Shown: positions 36,422-42,935 of the stretch, one piece after another
How the letters are laid out: each line of letters begins with the position of its first letter
How positions within the stretch are numbered: position 1 is the first letter of the stretch
Origin: Oscillospiraceae bacterium
GTDB lineage: Bacteria; Bacillota; Clostridia; Oscillospirales; Oscillospiraceae
Reading direction: 5' to 3'
Assembly: GCA_017938625.1 (NCBI GenBank)
Contig: JAGBBD010000041.1
Location: 1 to 52,851 of the forward strand
Length of the DNA stretch: 52,851 bases
The notes under the pieces: model-generated
Seen by the model: the letters and a program-made list of their open reading frames with translations, nothing else
The model's database searches: none
Told to the model about the DNA's origin: nothing
Position numbers and translations under genes: made by a program

Positions 36422-37648
36422 ATGAAAACAAAAGCGGTTCGTCTTTACGCAGAAAATGATATAAGACTGGAGGAGTTTGAACTCCCCGAATTGAAAAACG
36501 GAGACCTTTTGATCAAGATCGTATCCGACAGCGTCTGTATGTCTACATACAAGACAGTGAAGCAGGGCGCAAAGCATATCCGCGTTCCGGATGATGTAGC
36601 GCAGCATCCTGCCATTATCGGTCATGAGTTTTGTGCCGAGATCGTCACGGTCACCGAAAAGTGGGAAGACCGCTTCAAGGCAGGGGAGAAGGTGGTCATG
36701 TCCCCGGTGCTGTCCTATCTTGGCGGAATGCAGACCGTGGGCTACTCCTTTGGGCATATCGGCGGTGATGCGACCTACTGCGTGGTAGATGACCATATCA
36801 TTGAAAACGGACATCTGATCAAATTGGAGAGCGATGCATTTTTCAGTGGATCTTTGATCGAGCCGGCATCCTGCGTGATCCGCGGCTATAAGGCCAATCT
36901 CCATCTGGATGAAGACTTGAATCCCTATACCAACATCAGACCCGGCGGCAAAACAGCCATTCTTGCCGGGTGCGGCCCTATGGGTCTTCTTGCCATTGAC
37001 ATTGCACTTCACGGCGATGTAAAGCCTTCCTTGCTTGTTGTGACGGATCTGGATCACGAAAGACTGGAGCGAGCTGAGCAGATCTTCGGTAAGGATCCTG
37101 AAGTGAAGGTGATCTTCACCGATACCACAGACAAAGATGCTCTGTTGGCGTTGACAGATGGTACCGGATTTGATGATGTTTTTGTCTATGCACCTGTTCC
37201 TGCTGTGGTGGAATTGGCAGATGCAGTTCTTGGTTTTGATGGATGTCTAAATTTCTTTGCAGGCCCGTTGGATAAGCAGTTTTCTGCCAATTTCAATTTC
37301 TATAATGTCCACTATGCACAGCACCATGTGGCAGGCACCAGCGGCAGCAATCTTGAAGATATGCACGATATCGTGCGCTTGATCGGTGAAAAGAGGATCG
37401 ATCCTGCTGTCATGATCACGCACATCGGCGGTATGGATGCGGTCATCGATACCACGGTCAATCTGCCGCAGATCCCGGGCGGAAAAAAGCTGATCTATAC
37501 CCATATTGAGCTGCCTCTGACTGCCCTTTCCGACTTTGCCAAGCTGGGAGAAACGGATCCTCGTTTCCGCACTCTCGATACAATGGTAAGTGAAAACAAC
37601 GGTCTTTGGTCTGCCAAGGCTGAGCAGTATTTGCTTGAAAACTTCTGA
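36422..37648 (+). CDS. Zinc-binding dehydrogenase, L-sorbose-1-phosphate-reductase-like
   Basis: A 408-residue medium-chain dehydrogenase. Zinc-site residues appear in DSVCMSTYK and GHEFCAEIV, and the nucleotide-binding fold in ILAGCGPMGLLAIDIALHG followed by VTDLDHERLERA. The opening AVRLYAENDIRLEEFELPE and the block YSFGHIGGDATYCVV resemble SorE, which reduces L-sorbose 1-phosphate to glucitol 6-phosphate. Paired with an aldolase under a SorC-type regulator, this supports ketose-phosphate catabolism. No sugar transporter is present, so the substrate remains inferred. Followed by a strong terminator. Confidence 0.75.
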   Translation: MKTKAVRLYAENDIRLEEFELPELKNGDLLIKIVSDSVCMSTYKTVKQGAKHIRVPDDVAQHPAIIGHEFCAEIVTVTEKWEDRFKAGEKVVMSPVLSYLGGMQTVGYSFGHIGGDATYCVVDDHIIENGHLIKLESDAFFSGSLIEPASCVIRGYKANLHLDEDLNPYTNIRPGGKTAILAGCGPMGLLAIDIALHGDVKPSLLVVTDLDHERLERAEQIFGKDPEVKVIFTDTTDKDALLALTDGTGFDDVFVYAPVPAVVELADAVLGFDGCLNFFAGPLDKQFSANFNFYNVHYAQHHVAGTSGSNLEDMHDIVRLIGEKRIDPAVMITHIGGMDAVIDTTVNLPQIPGGKKLIYTHIELPLTALSDFAKLGETDPRFRTLDTMVSENNGLWSAKAEQYLLENF

Positions 37649-37653
37649 AGTAA

Positions 37654-37687
37654 AAAGATGCCGTTTCTGAAAGGAAACGGCATCTTT
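37654..37687. terminator. Bidirectional terminator
   Basis: AAAGATGCCGTTTC, loop TGAAAG, GAAACGGCATCTTT followed by CTT; on the minus strand the stem is followed by TTTTTAC. It ends the sorE-like gene and the convergent unknown gene. Confidence 0.92.
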
Positions 37688-37688
37688 C

Positions 37689-38195
37689 TTATAAAGACGG
37701 CAAAACAAAGCCGTGAAACCCTGCATCTTTAGCCAGCTGAATCTTTTTTTGTATGGTATCTTCCGTGTCCCACAAAACCATTTCTCCGGATGGGACTGCG
37801 CCGTGAGAGTAATGGCAGCATAGGGAAGCAGCGTAAAACCCATCGATTGGTGGCATATCGCAGGACTGCCCTATAGCGTCGAGACATGGCAAGGGGAAAC
37901 GATGGCAGATCTTTTCTACAAGAAGCCAGCATGGACGTTCTTTTGCGGCAGAAATAAAACGCTCTTTGATCTCTCCACCGCAGATGGCAGAGGAGATCAT
38001 GATCGCAGCCTGGGGAATGACTTCTTTCCAGATCTCCGGTACGATCAGAAGGTCAGAAAACTTCAGTGCATACTGCTGCAGCAATGGCTCATGAACGCGG
38101 TCTCGTGTCAGTATTGCCACAGGCGCAGTTGGCTCATTCGGCAGAGTTTCCGGAGTATAAACAGCTGCCCGGGGGAAGGATAAATATGACGGCAT
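37689..38195 (-). CDS. Conserved-looking protein of unknown function
   Basis: Not recognised. 168 residues, no membrane segment or signal peptide. It opens MPSYLSFPRAAVYTPETLP and contains DLLIVPEIWKEVIPQAA, five cysteines in the second half (CWLLVEKICHRFPLPC; SLCCHYSHGAVP) and an ending KIQLAKDAGFHGFVLPSL that resembles the strand-helix edge of a TIM-barrel enzyme. Start at 38195 since GGAAGGA stands at normal distance; a further ATG three codons upstream is too close to it. It is convergent with the sorE-like gene and divergent from yqeG. The coding frame is clean, so it is probably real. Confidence 0.7.
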   Translation of the reverse strand: MPSYLSFPRAAVYTPETLPNEPTAPVAILTRDRVHEPLLQQYALKFSDLLIVPEIWKEVIPQAAIMISSAICGGEIKERFISAAKERPCWLLVEKICHRFPLPCLDAIGQSCDMPPIDGFYAASLCCHYSHGAVPSGEMVLWDTEDTIQKKIQLAKDAGFHGFVLPSL

Positions 38196-38196
38196 G

Positions 38197-38226
38197 TTGG
38201 ACATCCTTCCTTTCGTGTGATATACT
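38197..38226 (+). promoter_or_regulatory. yqeG promoter candidate
   Basis: TTGGAC at 38197-38202 and TATACT at 38221-38226 with an 18-bp spacer, 34 bases before the yqeG start. The -35 lies over the start of the divergent unknown gene. Confidence 0.5.
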
Positions 38227-38259
38227 GTATCTGAAATTTATGAAAGAGCAGGCGCTGAT

Positions 38260-38757
38260 ATGTCCTTTTCTTTAATACCCAACATGATCGTCCACGAACT
38301 GACAGATCTGACTCCTGAATTGCTGCACAGCAGAGGGATACGCTTCTTGATGCTGGATTTTGATAATACCATTGTTCCATATACCTGTAATGAGCCGACG
38401 CCTGAGATGGAAGCGTGGCTTGCCGAGATGGCGCAGAGCGATATTGGTTTGTGTGTCGTTTCCAACAGCAGACGTGAGCGTGTGGTCAAGTTCTGCCAAG
38501 CCAGAGGCATTGCATGCATTACCCATTCAAAAAAACCATTCCCCAAGGGCATCAGACAGTGCCGAGATCAGTTTTCGCTGGATCTTTCCCATGCTGCTCT
38601 TGCAGGGGACCAGATCTATACAGATGTGCTGGGTGCAAACGGTGCAGGAGTCATGTCCATTCTGGTCACGCCGATTCATCTGCACAATATCTGGCTGAAG
38701 CTTCGTCATGTGGCAGAAAAACCCTTTATTGCCTTAGGAAAGAGGAATAAAATATGA
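38260..38757 (+). CDS. yqeG: YqeG-family HAD phosphatase
   Basis: A 165-residue HAD-superfamily (IIIA) protein. Motif I is LDFDNTIVPY, motif II lies in VVSNSRRERVVKFC, the lysine in KKPFPKGI, and motif IV ALAGDQIYTDVLGAN. The Bacillus homologue belongs to a ribosome-assembly and metabolism gene group, and the physiological substrate is uncertain. ATG at 38260. Overlaps the next gene by four bases (ATGA). Confidence 0.92.
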   Translation: MSFSLIPNMIVHELTDLTPELLHSRGIRFLMLDFDNTIVPYTCNEPTPEMEAWLAEMAQSDIGLCVVSNSRRERVVKFCQARGIACITHSKKPFPKGIRQCRDQFSLDLSHAALAGDQIYTDVLGANGAGVMSILVTPIHLHNIWLKLRHVAEKPFIALGKRNKI

Positions 38758-39818
38758 CAAATCTTGAAAAAATGCAGTCCATCCTCTGTGATCAGACACA
38801 GGCGCTGCTATTGACTTCACAGGTCAGCAGACTTTATGCTGCCCGGTATGATGTTCATGAAGGTGTGGCGATGATCGGCAAGGGCAAGTGTTACTATTTT
38901 ACTGACAGCCGCTACATTGAAGTGGCGCAGAATAATTTGCCCGATTTTACCGTGCAGGAAATGAACAGAGAGCATCTTTATCCTGCCCTCATCAATTCAG
39001 CGCTGAAAGAACTGGGAGCGGAAGCTCTTGGTATCGAAGAAGATTATCTGACCTACGGGGAATACTTGTACTATGAAAAATCCTTGTCCGCACAGCTTGT
39101 GCCCTGCCAGAAGCAGATCTCTTCTTTCCGCCAGGTGAAAGAACCTTGGGAACTGGAATACATGAAAAAGGCGCAGCAGATCACAGATCATGCGTTTGCT
39201 GAGATCTGCAAGATCCTTGCGCCCGGTATGACAGAAAAAGAAGCAGCTACGGAACTGATCCATTGTCTTTTGAAAAACGGGTCGGAGGGTCTGGCATTTG
39301 ATCCTATTGTGGTGTCCGGACCCAATTCCAGCAAGCCTCACGGCGTACCCGGTGAACGTGTCATGGAGTATGGCGATTTTGTGACCATGGATTTTGGTGC
39401 AAAAGTAGGCGGATATTGCGCGGATATGACAAGAACGGTGGCACTTGGCTTCGTGAACGAGGAAATGCGTCGCGTCTATGATATCGTTCTGCAGGCGCAG
39501 GAGGCGGCAATTGCTGCTACAAAAGAAGGCGTGACCGGTGCACAGGTCGATGGCGTTGCAAGAAAGATCATTGAAGATGCAGGCTACGGGCAGTATTTCG
39601 GTCATGGCTATGGGCACAGCGTAGGTCTGGAGATCCATGAAGCACCCAATTGCAGCCCCGGAAATCGTGAGCCGCTGTCTGCCGGTGTGGTTTGCTCCGC
39701 AGAGCCCGGAATCTATCTGCCGGGAAAATTCGGCGTGAGAATCGAAGATGTTGTTATTGTGACTTCCGATGGCTGCGAGGATATTACCCGAAGCCCCAAA
39801 AATTTAATGATAATTTGA
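38754..39818 (+). CDS. M24 family Xaa-Pro aminopeptidase
   Basis: Cleaves peptides next to proline using two metal ions. 354 residues, with a creatinase-like N-terminal domain and the pita-bread catalytic domain from about residue 130: GPNSSKPHGVPG, VTMDFGAKVGGYCADMTRT (metal aspartates), FGHGYGHSVGLEIHEAP (histidine) and GIYLPGKFGVRIEDVVIVT (metal glutamate). In Clostridia this gene often precedes efp, as here. Coupled to yqeG by a four-base overlap. Confidence 0.94.
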   Translation: MTNLEKMQSILCDQTQALLLTSQVSRLYAARYDVHEGVAMIGKGKCYYFTDSRYIEVAQNNLPDFTVQEMNREHLYPALINSALKELGAEALGIEEDYLTYGEYLYYEKSLSAQLVPCQKQISSFRQVKEPWELEYMKKAQQITDHAFAEICKILAPGMTEKEAATELIHCLLKNGSEGLAFDPIVVSGPNSSKPHGVPGERVMEYGDFVTMDFGAKVGGYCADMTRTVALGFVNEEMRRVYDIVLQAQEAAIAATKEGVTGAQVDGVARKIIEDAGYGQYFGHGYGHSVGLEIHEAPNCSPGNREPLSAGVVCSAEPGIYLPGKFGVRIEDVVIVTSDGCEDITRSPKNLMII

Positions 39819-39837
39819 TAAAAACTGTGATTCCCTC

Positions 39838-39866
39838 TTGAAATAAAGGGTATAATCCTGTATAAT
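39838..39866 (+). promoter_or_regulatory. efp promoter
   Basis: TTGAAA at 39838-39843 and TATAAT at 39861-39866 with a 17-bp spacer; another TATAAT at 39851-39856 lies between them. Predicted start about 62 bases before the efp ATG. Confidence 0.75.
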
Positions 39867-39934
39867 TTTCGTGACTGTTTTAATGGTTGTATATTGTCGC
39901 GCCTGTCATTGGGTGCGTGAGGAGGAAAATTTTT

Positions 39935-40498
39935 ATGATTTCTGTTAGTGATTTTAGAAACGGCATTACCTTCGAGATGGATGGTAAAGTCATGCAGATC
40001 GTGGAATTCCAGCACGTTAAGCCCGGTAAGGGTGCTGCGTTCGTTCGTGTCAAGATGAAGAACGTCATCACCGGTGGTGTGACTGAAACCACTTTCAACC
40101 CCAACGACAAGTATCCTACTGCTTACATCGAGAGAAAGAAAATGGAGTTCTCCTATGCCGACGGCAACCTGTACTACTTCATGGATTCCGAGACTTATGA
40201 ACTGGTGCCTGTTGACGAAGCTACTCTCGATTCCAGCTTCAAGTTTGTGAAGGAGAACGACACCTGCACCGTTCTGTCCTACAAGGGCAATGTGTTCAGC
40301 GTGGAAGCTCCCAACTTTGTTGACCTGACCGTCACCAAGGCTGATCCCGGTGTCAAGGGCGATACTGCTACCAATGTCACCAAGCCTGCAACTGTCGAGA
40401 CCGGTGCTGAGGTCAAGGTTCCTCTGTTTATCAACGAGGGCGATCGCATCACTCTGGATACCCGTACCGGTGAGTATCTGGGCCGCGCTAAGACCTAA
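39935..40498 (+). CDS. efp: Translation elongation factor P
   Basis: Relieves ribosome stalling at polyproline stretches. 187 residues with three beta-barrel domains; the loop that reaches the peptidyl-transferase centre is HVKPGKGAAFVRVK with Lys32 at the tip (PGKG), the position that may be modified. The end IDTRTGEYLGRA-type signature appears as LDTRTGEYLGRAKT. Start at 39935 with GAGGAGGAAA upstream; the longer reading to 39887 is rejected. Own promoter. Confidence 0.97.
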   Translation: MISVSDFRNGITFEMDGKVMQIVEFQHVKPGKGAAFVRVKMKNVITGGVTETTFNPNDKYPTAYIERKKMEFSYADGNLYYFMDSETYELVPVDEATLDSSFKFVKENDTCTVLSYKGNVFSVEAPNFVDLTVTKADPGVKGDTATNVTKPATVETGAEVKVPLFINEGDRITLDTRTGEYLGRAKT

Positions 40499-40528
40499 GT
40501 TTGATCACACCGAAAGGAGAATACTGCA

Positions 40529-40936
40529 ATGACTCTGTCTGAAAGAGCTGCTTATCTCAAGGGCCTGATGGAAGGCATGAATATCGACACCGAAACCAAC
40601 GAGGGCAAACTGTTTAAAGCTATTATCGAAACTCTGGAAGATATGGCTCTGACTGTTACCGATGTGGAAGACGTGGTGGATGCCATCTGCGATGAGCTGG
40701 ATGTCATCGAAGAGGATCTGGAGACTGTTGAAGAGTATCTCCTGGACGAAGAAGAGTACGACGAAGACGACTACGACGAAGAAGACGAGTATGACTTCGG
40801 TGACGAAGTACTTTACGACGTCAAGTGCGGCGCTTGTGGCTGCGTCATCACTCTGGATGAAGAAATGCTGGAAGCAGGCAGCATCGACTGCCCTGATTGC
40901 GGCGAAGTTCTGGAGTTCGATCTGGACGAAGAATAA
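40529..40936 (+). CDS. CD1247-type acidic zinc-ribbon protein
   Basis: A 135-residue protein of unknown function. An N-terminal helical domain (SERAAYLKGLMEGMNIDTET ... KLFKAIIETLEDMA) of the CD1247 type, a very acidic middle (runs of E and D around residues 60-90), and a C-terminal zinc ribbon with CGACG and CPDCG. GAAAGGAGA upstream. It follows efp by 30 bases without a terminator and is probably co-transcribed. The acidic tail and ribbon suggest a partner in transcription or translation, which is inference only. Confidence 0.85.
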   Translation: MTLSERAAYLKGLMEGMNIDTETNEGKLFKAIIETLEDMALTVTDVEDVVDAICDELDVIEEDLETVEEYLLDEEEYDEDDYDEEDEYDFGDEVLYDVKCGACGCVITLDEEMLEAGSIDCPDCGEVLEFDLDEE

Positions 40937-40943
40937 TAGAAAC

Positions 40944-40967
40944 GTACCCCTCTTCGGAGGGGTACTT
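40944..40967 (+). terminator. Intrinsic terminator after CD1247-type gene
   Basis: GTACCCCTC, tetraloop TTCG, GAGGGGTAC followed by TTTAT. A stable UUCG-capped hairpin; T-run short. Confidence 0.85.
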
Positions 40968-40970
40968 TAT

Positions 40971-41044
40971 GGCCCTGTAGCGCAGCTGGGAGCGCATTAC
41001 ATTCGCATCGATATGGACGCACATCGACCAACGACGGCTGGCCC
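40971..41044 (+). pseudogene. Decayed tRNA gene
   Basis: Resembles a tRNA in its first half: GTAGCGCAGCTGGGAGCGC is a D-arm and the following CATTCGCAT copies an anticodon loop (CGC). After that the anticodon stem does not close, no T-arm (GGTTCGA) exists and the acceptor ends do not pair. It shares the D-arm and anticodon-loop pattern with the intact tRNA-Ala 96 bases on, so it looks like a broken duplicate. Confidence 0.6.
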
Positions 41045-41139
41045 AAAATTTTGGAGAGAAATTCCTCCGAAACTCACGAAAACTTCAAAACACAAAAATC
41101 CGCTTTTTGTTCTGAAAAACGGAAAAAAAGCGGCAATAT

Positions 41140-41215
41140 GGGCCTATAGCTCAGCTGGGAGAGCGTACGGTTCGCATCCGTAAGGTCGTCGGTTCGATCC
41201 CGATTAGGTCCACCA
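41140..41215 (+). tRNA. tRNA-Ala (anticodon CGC)
   Basis: Acceptor GGGCCTA pairs with TAGGTCC (one G-U), D-arm GCTC/GAGC, anticodon stem TACGG/CCGTA around the loop TTCGCAT, T-arm GTCGG-TTCGATC-CCGAT, and an encoded ACCA end at 41212-41215. The anticodon CGC reads GCG alanine codons. A terminator hairpin follows. Accessory DNA starts right after it, so it could be the attachment site of the adjacent element. Confidence 0.95.
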
Positions 41216-41222
41216 TTTCGAG

Positions 41223-41254
41223 AAAAATCACCGCCAAATTGGCGGTGATTTTTC
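41223..41254 (+). terminator. Terminator after tRNA-Ala
   Basis: AAAAATCACCGCC, AAATT, GGCGGTGATTTTT: a 13-bp stem with flanking A- and T-runs, so it can act for both directions. Confidence 0.92.
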
Positions 41255-41306
41255 GTTTGACCACAATAATACCACAGACGGGAATAAATCTTGGTCACTT
41301 TACTAG

Positions 41307-41345
41307 AACAAGGTCGGCGAGCATTAGATGCGCACCGACCTTGTT
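41307..41345. terminator. Hairpin at the end of the TIR-caspase operon
   Basis: AACAAGGTCGG and CCGACCTTGTT form an 11-bp stem around a 17-base region that holds a smaller hairpin (GCAT/ATGC). It lies 50 bases beyond the TIR stop codon. A T-stretch (TTGTTTTAG) follows only on the plus strand; on the minus strand it is a hairpin without a T-run. Confidence 0.55.
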
Positions 41346-41394
41346 TTAGATTATCTTTGATTATAGCGACGCAAATGCCAACGTAATTGGCGTA

Positions 41395-41808
41395 TTATCC
41401 CAACTCTTTTATTGCGTTTACAATAGAATTGGTATTCCAACCCACGACCTTATCTGCTGCCGCTTTAACAACAGAAGACGTCTTCTCTGCTCCCCACGGT
41501 TGAATTGCAATAATCGGCTTTGGGTTGTTAAACCCATTCTGGGCTAAATCAATTTCTTTGTTTATCCACTTGCTATATGTGGAGTAGACACCCGCCAAAA
41601 TCAAAACCACACTGGCATGAGACATCTGCTCTTTGATTGCAGCTTTGAGCTGAGCATCAGTCTTTGCCCCTTTGATTGGATCATCCTCAGGTACAGAGTA
41701 GTCGCAATACGTAAAGTTTTCAGCTTTGTCGAGCAACTTTATCAGTTTCTCATAAGCATCAGAATACTTCCAGGAATGGCTTATAAAAATATGATATGTC
41801 TTAGACAT
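41395..41808 (-). CDS. TIR-like domain protein (ThsB-type sensor/synthase candidate)
   Basis: A compact 137-residue single-domain protein. It opens HIFISHSWKYSDAYEKL, the box-1 strand and helix of TIR-like (DUF1863/MTH538) domains, has ASVVLILAGVYSTYSKWI, and places a glutamate (Glu85) in WINKEIDLA, where TIR NADases carry their catalytic acid. In Thoeris defence such proteins sense phage and turn NAD into a cyclic nucleotide signal. It is the second gene of an operon behind a caspase-like gene; GGAGGA is six bases upstream of the ATG and only 12 bases separate the genes. Enzymatic activity is inferred. Confidence 0.88.
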   Translation of the reverse strand: MSKTYHIFISHSWKYSDAYEKLIKLLDKAENFTYCDYSVPEDDPIKGAKTDAQLKAAIKEQMSHASVVLILAGVYSTYSKWINKEIDLAQNGFNNPKPIIAIQPWGAEKTSSVVKAAADKVVGWNTNSIVNAIKELG

Positions 41809-41820
41809 GCTACTTCCTCC

Positions 41821-42789
41821 TCATATAGTGTTTTTCTTCACGAGATTCCAATAGTGCTGTCCTTGTGCCGTTAACTTACAGGATTTATAGTTGATTGCAG
41901 CATAATACATATGCTCAGCGTTGACAGGAACAACCAGATTAAGTTTTACATATTTCTGCAGGATAGCAAAAATCGCCTCGTGTTCCTTATTGATCGTTTT
42001 ATCAGCCACCTCATGCTTGTCAGGTTCATAAGTCGGATCAAGCGCATACTCCTCGTATGGAGAGGTAAAAATGTCCGTTATCTTGCGCAACTCGGTAATC
42101 TGAATAGGTGGCGCATTCTTTCTCAAAGAAACAAAGCTGTTGATATTGGCCTTAAAAACAGGCCGTTGCTCCCACGCACCCAGCGATCGATCTATATATG
42201 AATAGATACTGCCGGGAGACACTTCTCCAAGCAAGTTCATAGCTCCGCCGTATAAAGCTTCCACGAGTAAAGACGTAAAAATCCCGTGCCCATTTTCTTC
42301 GGTGGCATATTCGGATTCTCCACAAGCCGCAAGAATTGTTGTCCCGTTATGAAGCACCGAATACTCTGGCATGTTTACGGAATTAGCAATAGCACCGCTA
42401 AAACAGCTATCAAGAATAATGATCTTGTTCTGGGCGTTAGATTTTGACACAAACCCCATAATATCACTCAAAGGAAGACCCTCGTCAGGTCTGCTAATCT
42501 CACTTGTGCATAAGTAGCCACCCAAGGCATCAAAGGAACCGTGTCCAGAATAGTAGAACACCGCTATCTCGGGTGCACCGCTAAACAGCTCTTCAACAGC
42601 ATCCCTCAGGTCAGCGCGCGTAACATAGGATGCATCGCTTGTTGCAGAAATAAGTTTTACGTCAAAGTTCAAAGTTCCATCGCCATTGCGCTCTAAAGCC
42701 GACTTTACGGAGTTAGCATCGTTAACACACCCGTGCAAATCATTAATAACCTTATAGCTATCTATACCGACACACAATGCTTTTCTCAT
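41821..42789 (-). CDS. Caspase-like (C14) protease, effector candidate of TIR-caspase defence
   Basis: A 322-residue protein whose first 210 residues are a caspase/metacaspase fold: KALCVGIDSYKVINDLHGCV at the N-terminus, the catalytic histidine His83 in YYSGHGS and cysteine Cys129 in ILDSCFSGA, and a further block ILAACGESEYATEENGHGIF. The last 110 residues (from about ITELRKITDIFTSPYEEYAL) are not caspase and are the natural place for a ligand sensor. With a TIR partner it matches the TIR-caspase system known as type IV Thoeris, in which the signal N7-cADPR activates the protease and it degrades cell proteins to stop the phage. Ribosome site GGAGG; own promoter upstream. Confidence 0.88.
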   Translation of the reverse strand: MRKALCVGIDSYKVINDLHGCVNDANSVKSALERNGDGTLNFDVKLISATSDASYVTRADLRDAVEELFSGAPEIAVFYYSGHGSFDALGGYLCTSEISRPDEGLPLSDIMGFVSKSNAQNKIIILDSCFSGAIANSVNMPEYSVLHNGTTILAACGESEYATEENGHGIFTSLLVEALYGGAMNLLGEVSPGSIYSYIDRSLGAWEQRPVFKANINSFVSLRKNAPPIQITELRKITDIFTSPYEEYALDPTYEPDKHEVADKTINKEHEAIFAILQKYVKLNLVVPVNAEHMYYAAINYKSCKLTAQGQHYWNLVKKNTI

Positions 42790-42825
42790 GTTGCCTCCTA
42801 TAAAGTAAAAGTCATGGTTTCTTTA

Positions 42826-42854
42826 ATTATACCGCAGTAGCATCCACTTTACAA
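42826..42854 (-). promoter_or_regulatory. Promoter of the caspase-TIR operon
   Basis: On the minus strand TTGTAA (complement of 42849-42854), a 17-bp spacer and an exact TATAAT (complement of 42826-42831), 37 bases before the caspase start codon. The pair therefore has its own expression signal, independent of the integrase genes. Confidence 0.75.
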
Positions 42855-42888
42855 GGTAACTTTAGGTTATTACACCTATTAAATGCCA

Positions 42889-42927
42889 AAGGAGACTACG
42901 CCATCAATTTTGTGGCATAGTCTCCTT
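42889..42927. terminator. Hairpin between integrase and caspase operon
   Basis: AAGGAGACTACGCCA and TGGCATAGTCTCCTT form a long stem (one mismatch pair) with a nine-base loop. It lies just past the integrase stop and upstream of the caspase promoter, insulating the two; a T-rich run follows on the plus side (CTTTTATATT). Confidence 0.75.
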
Positions 42928-42935
42928 CTTTTATA

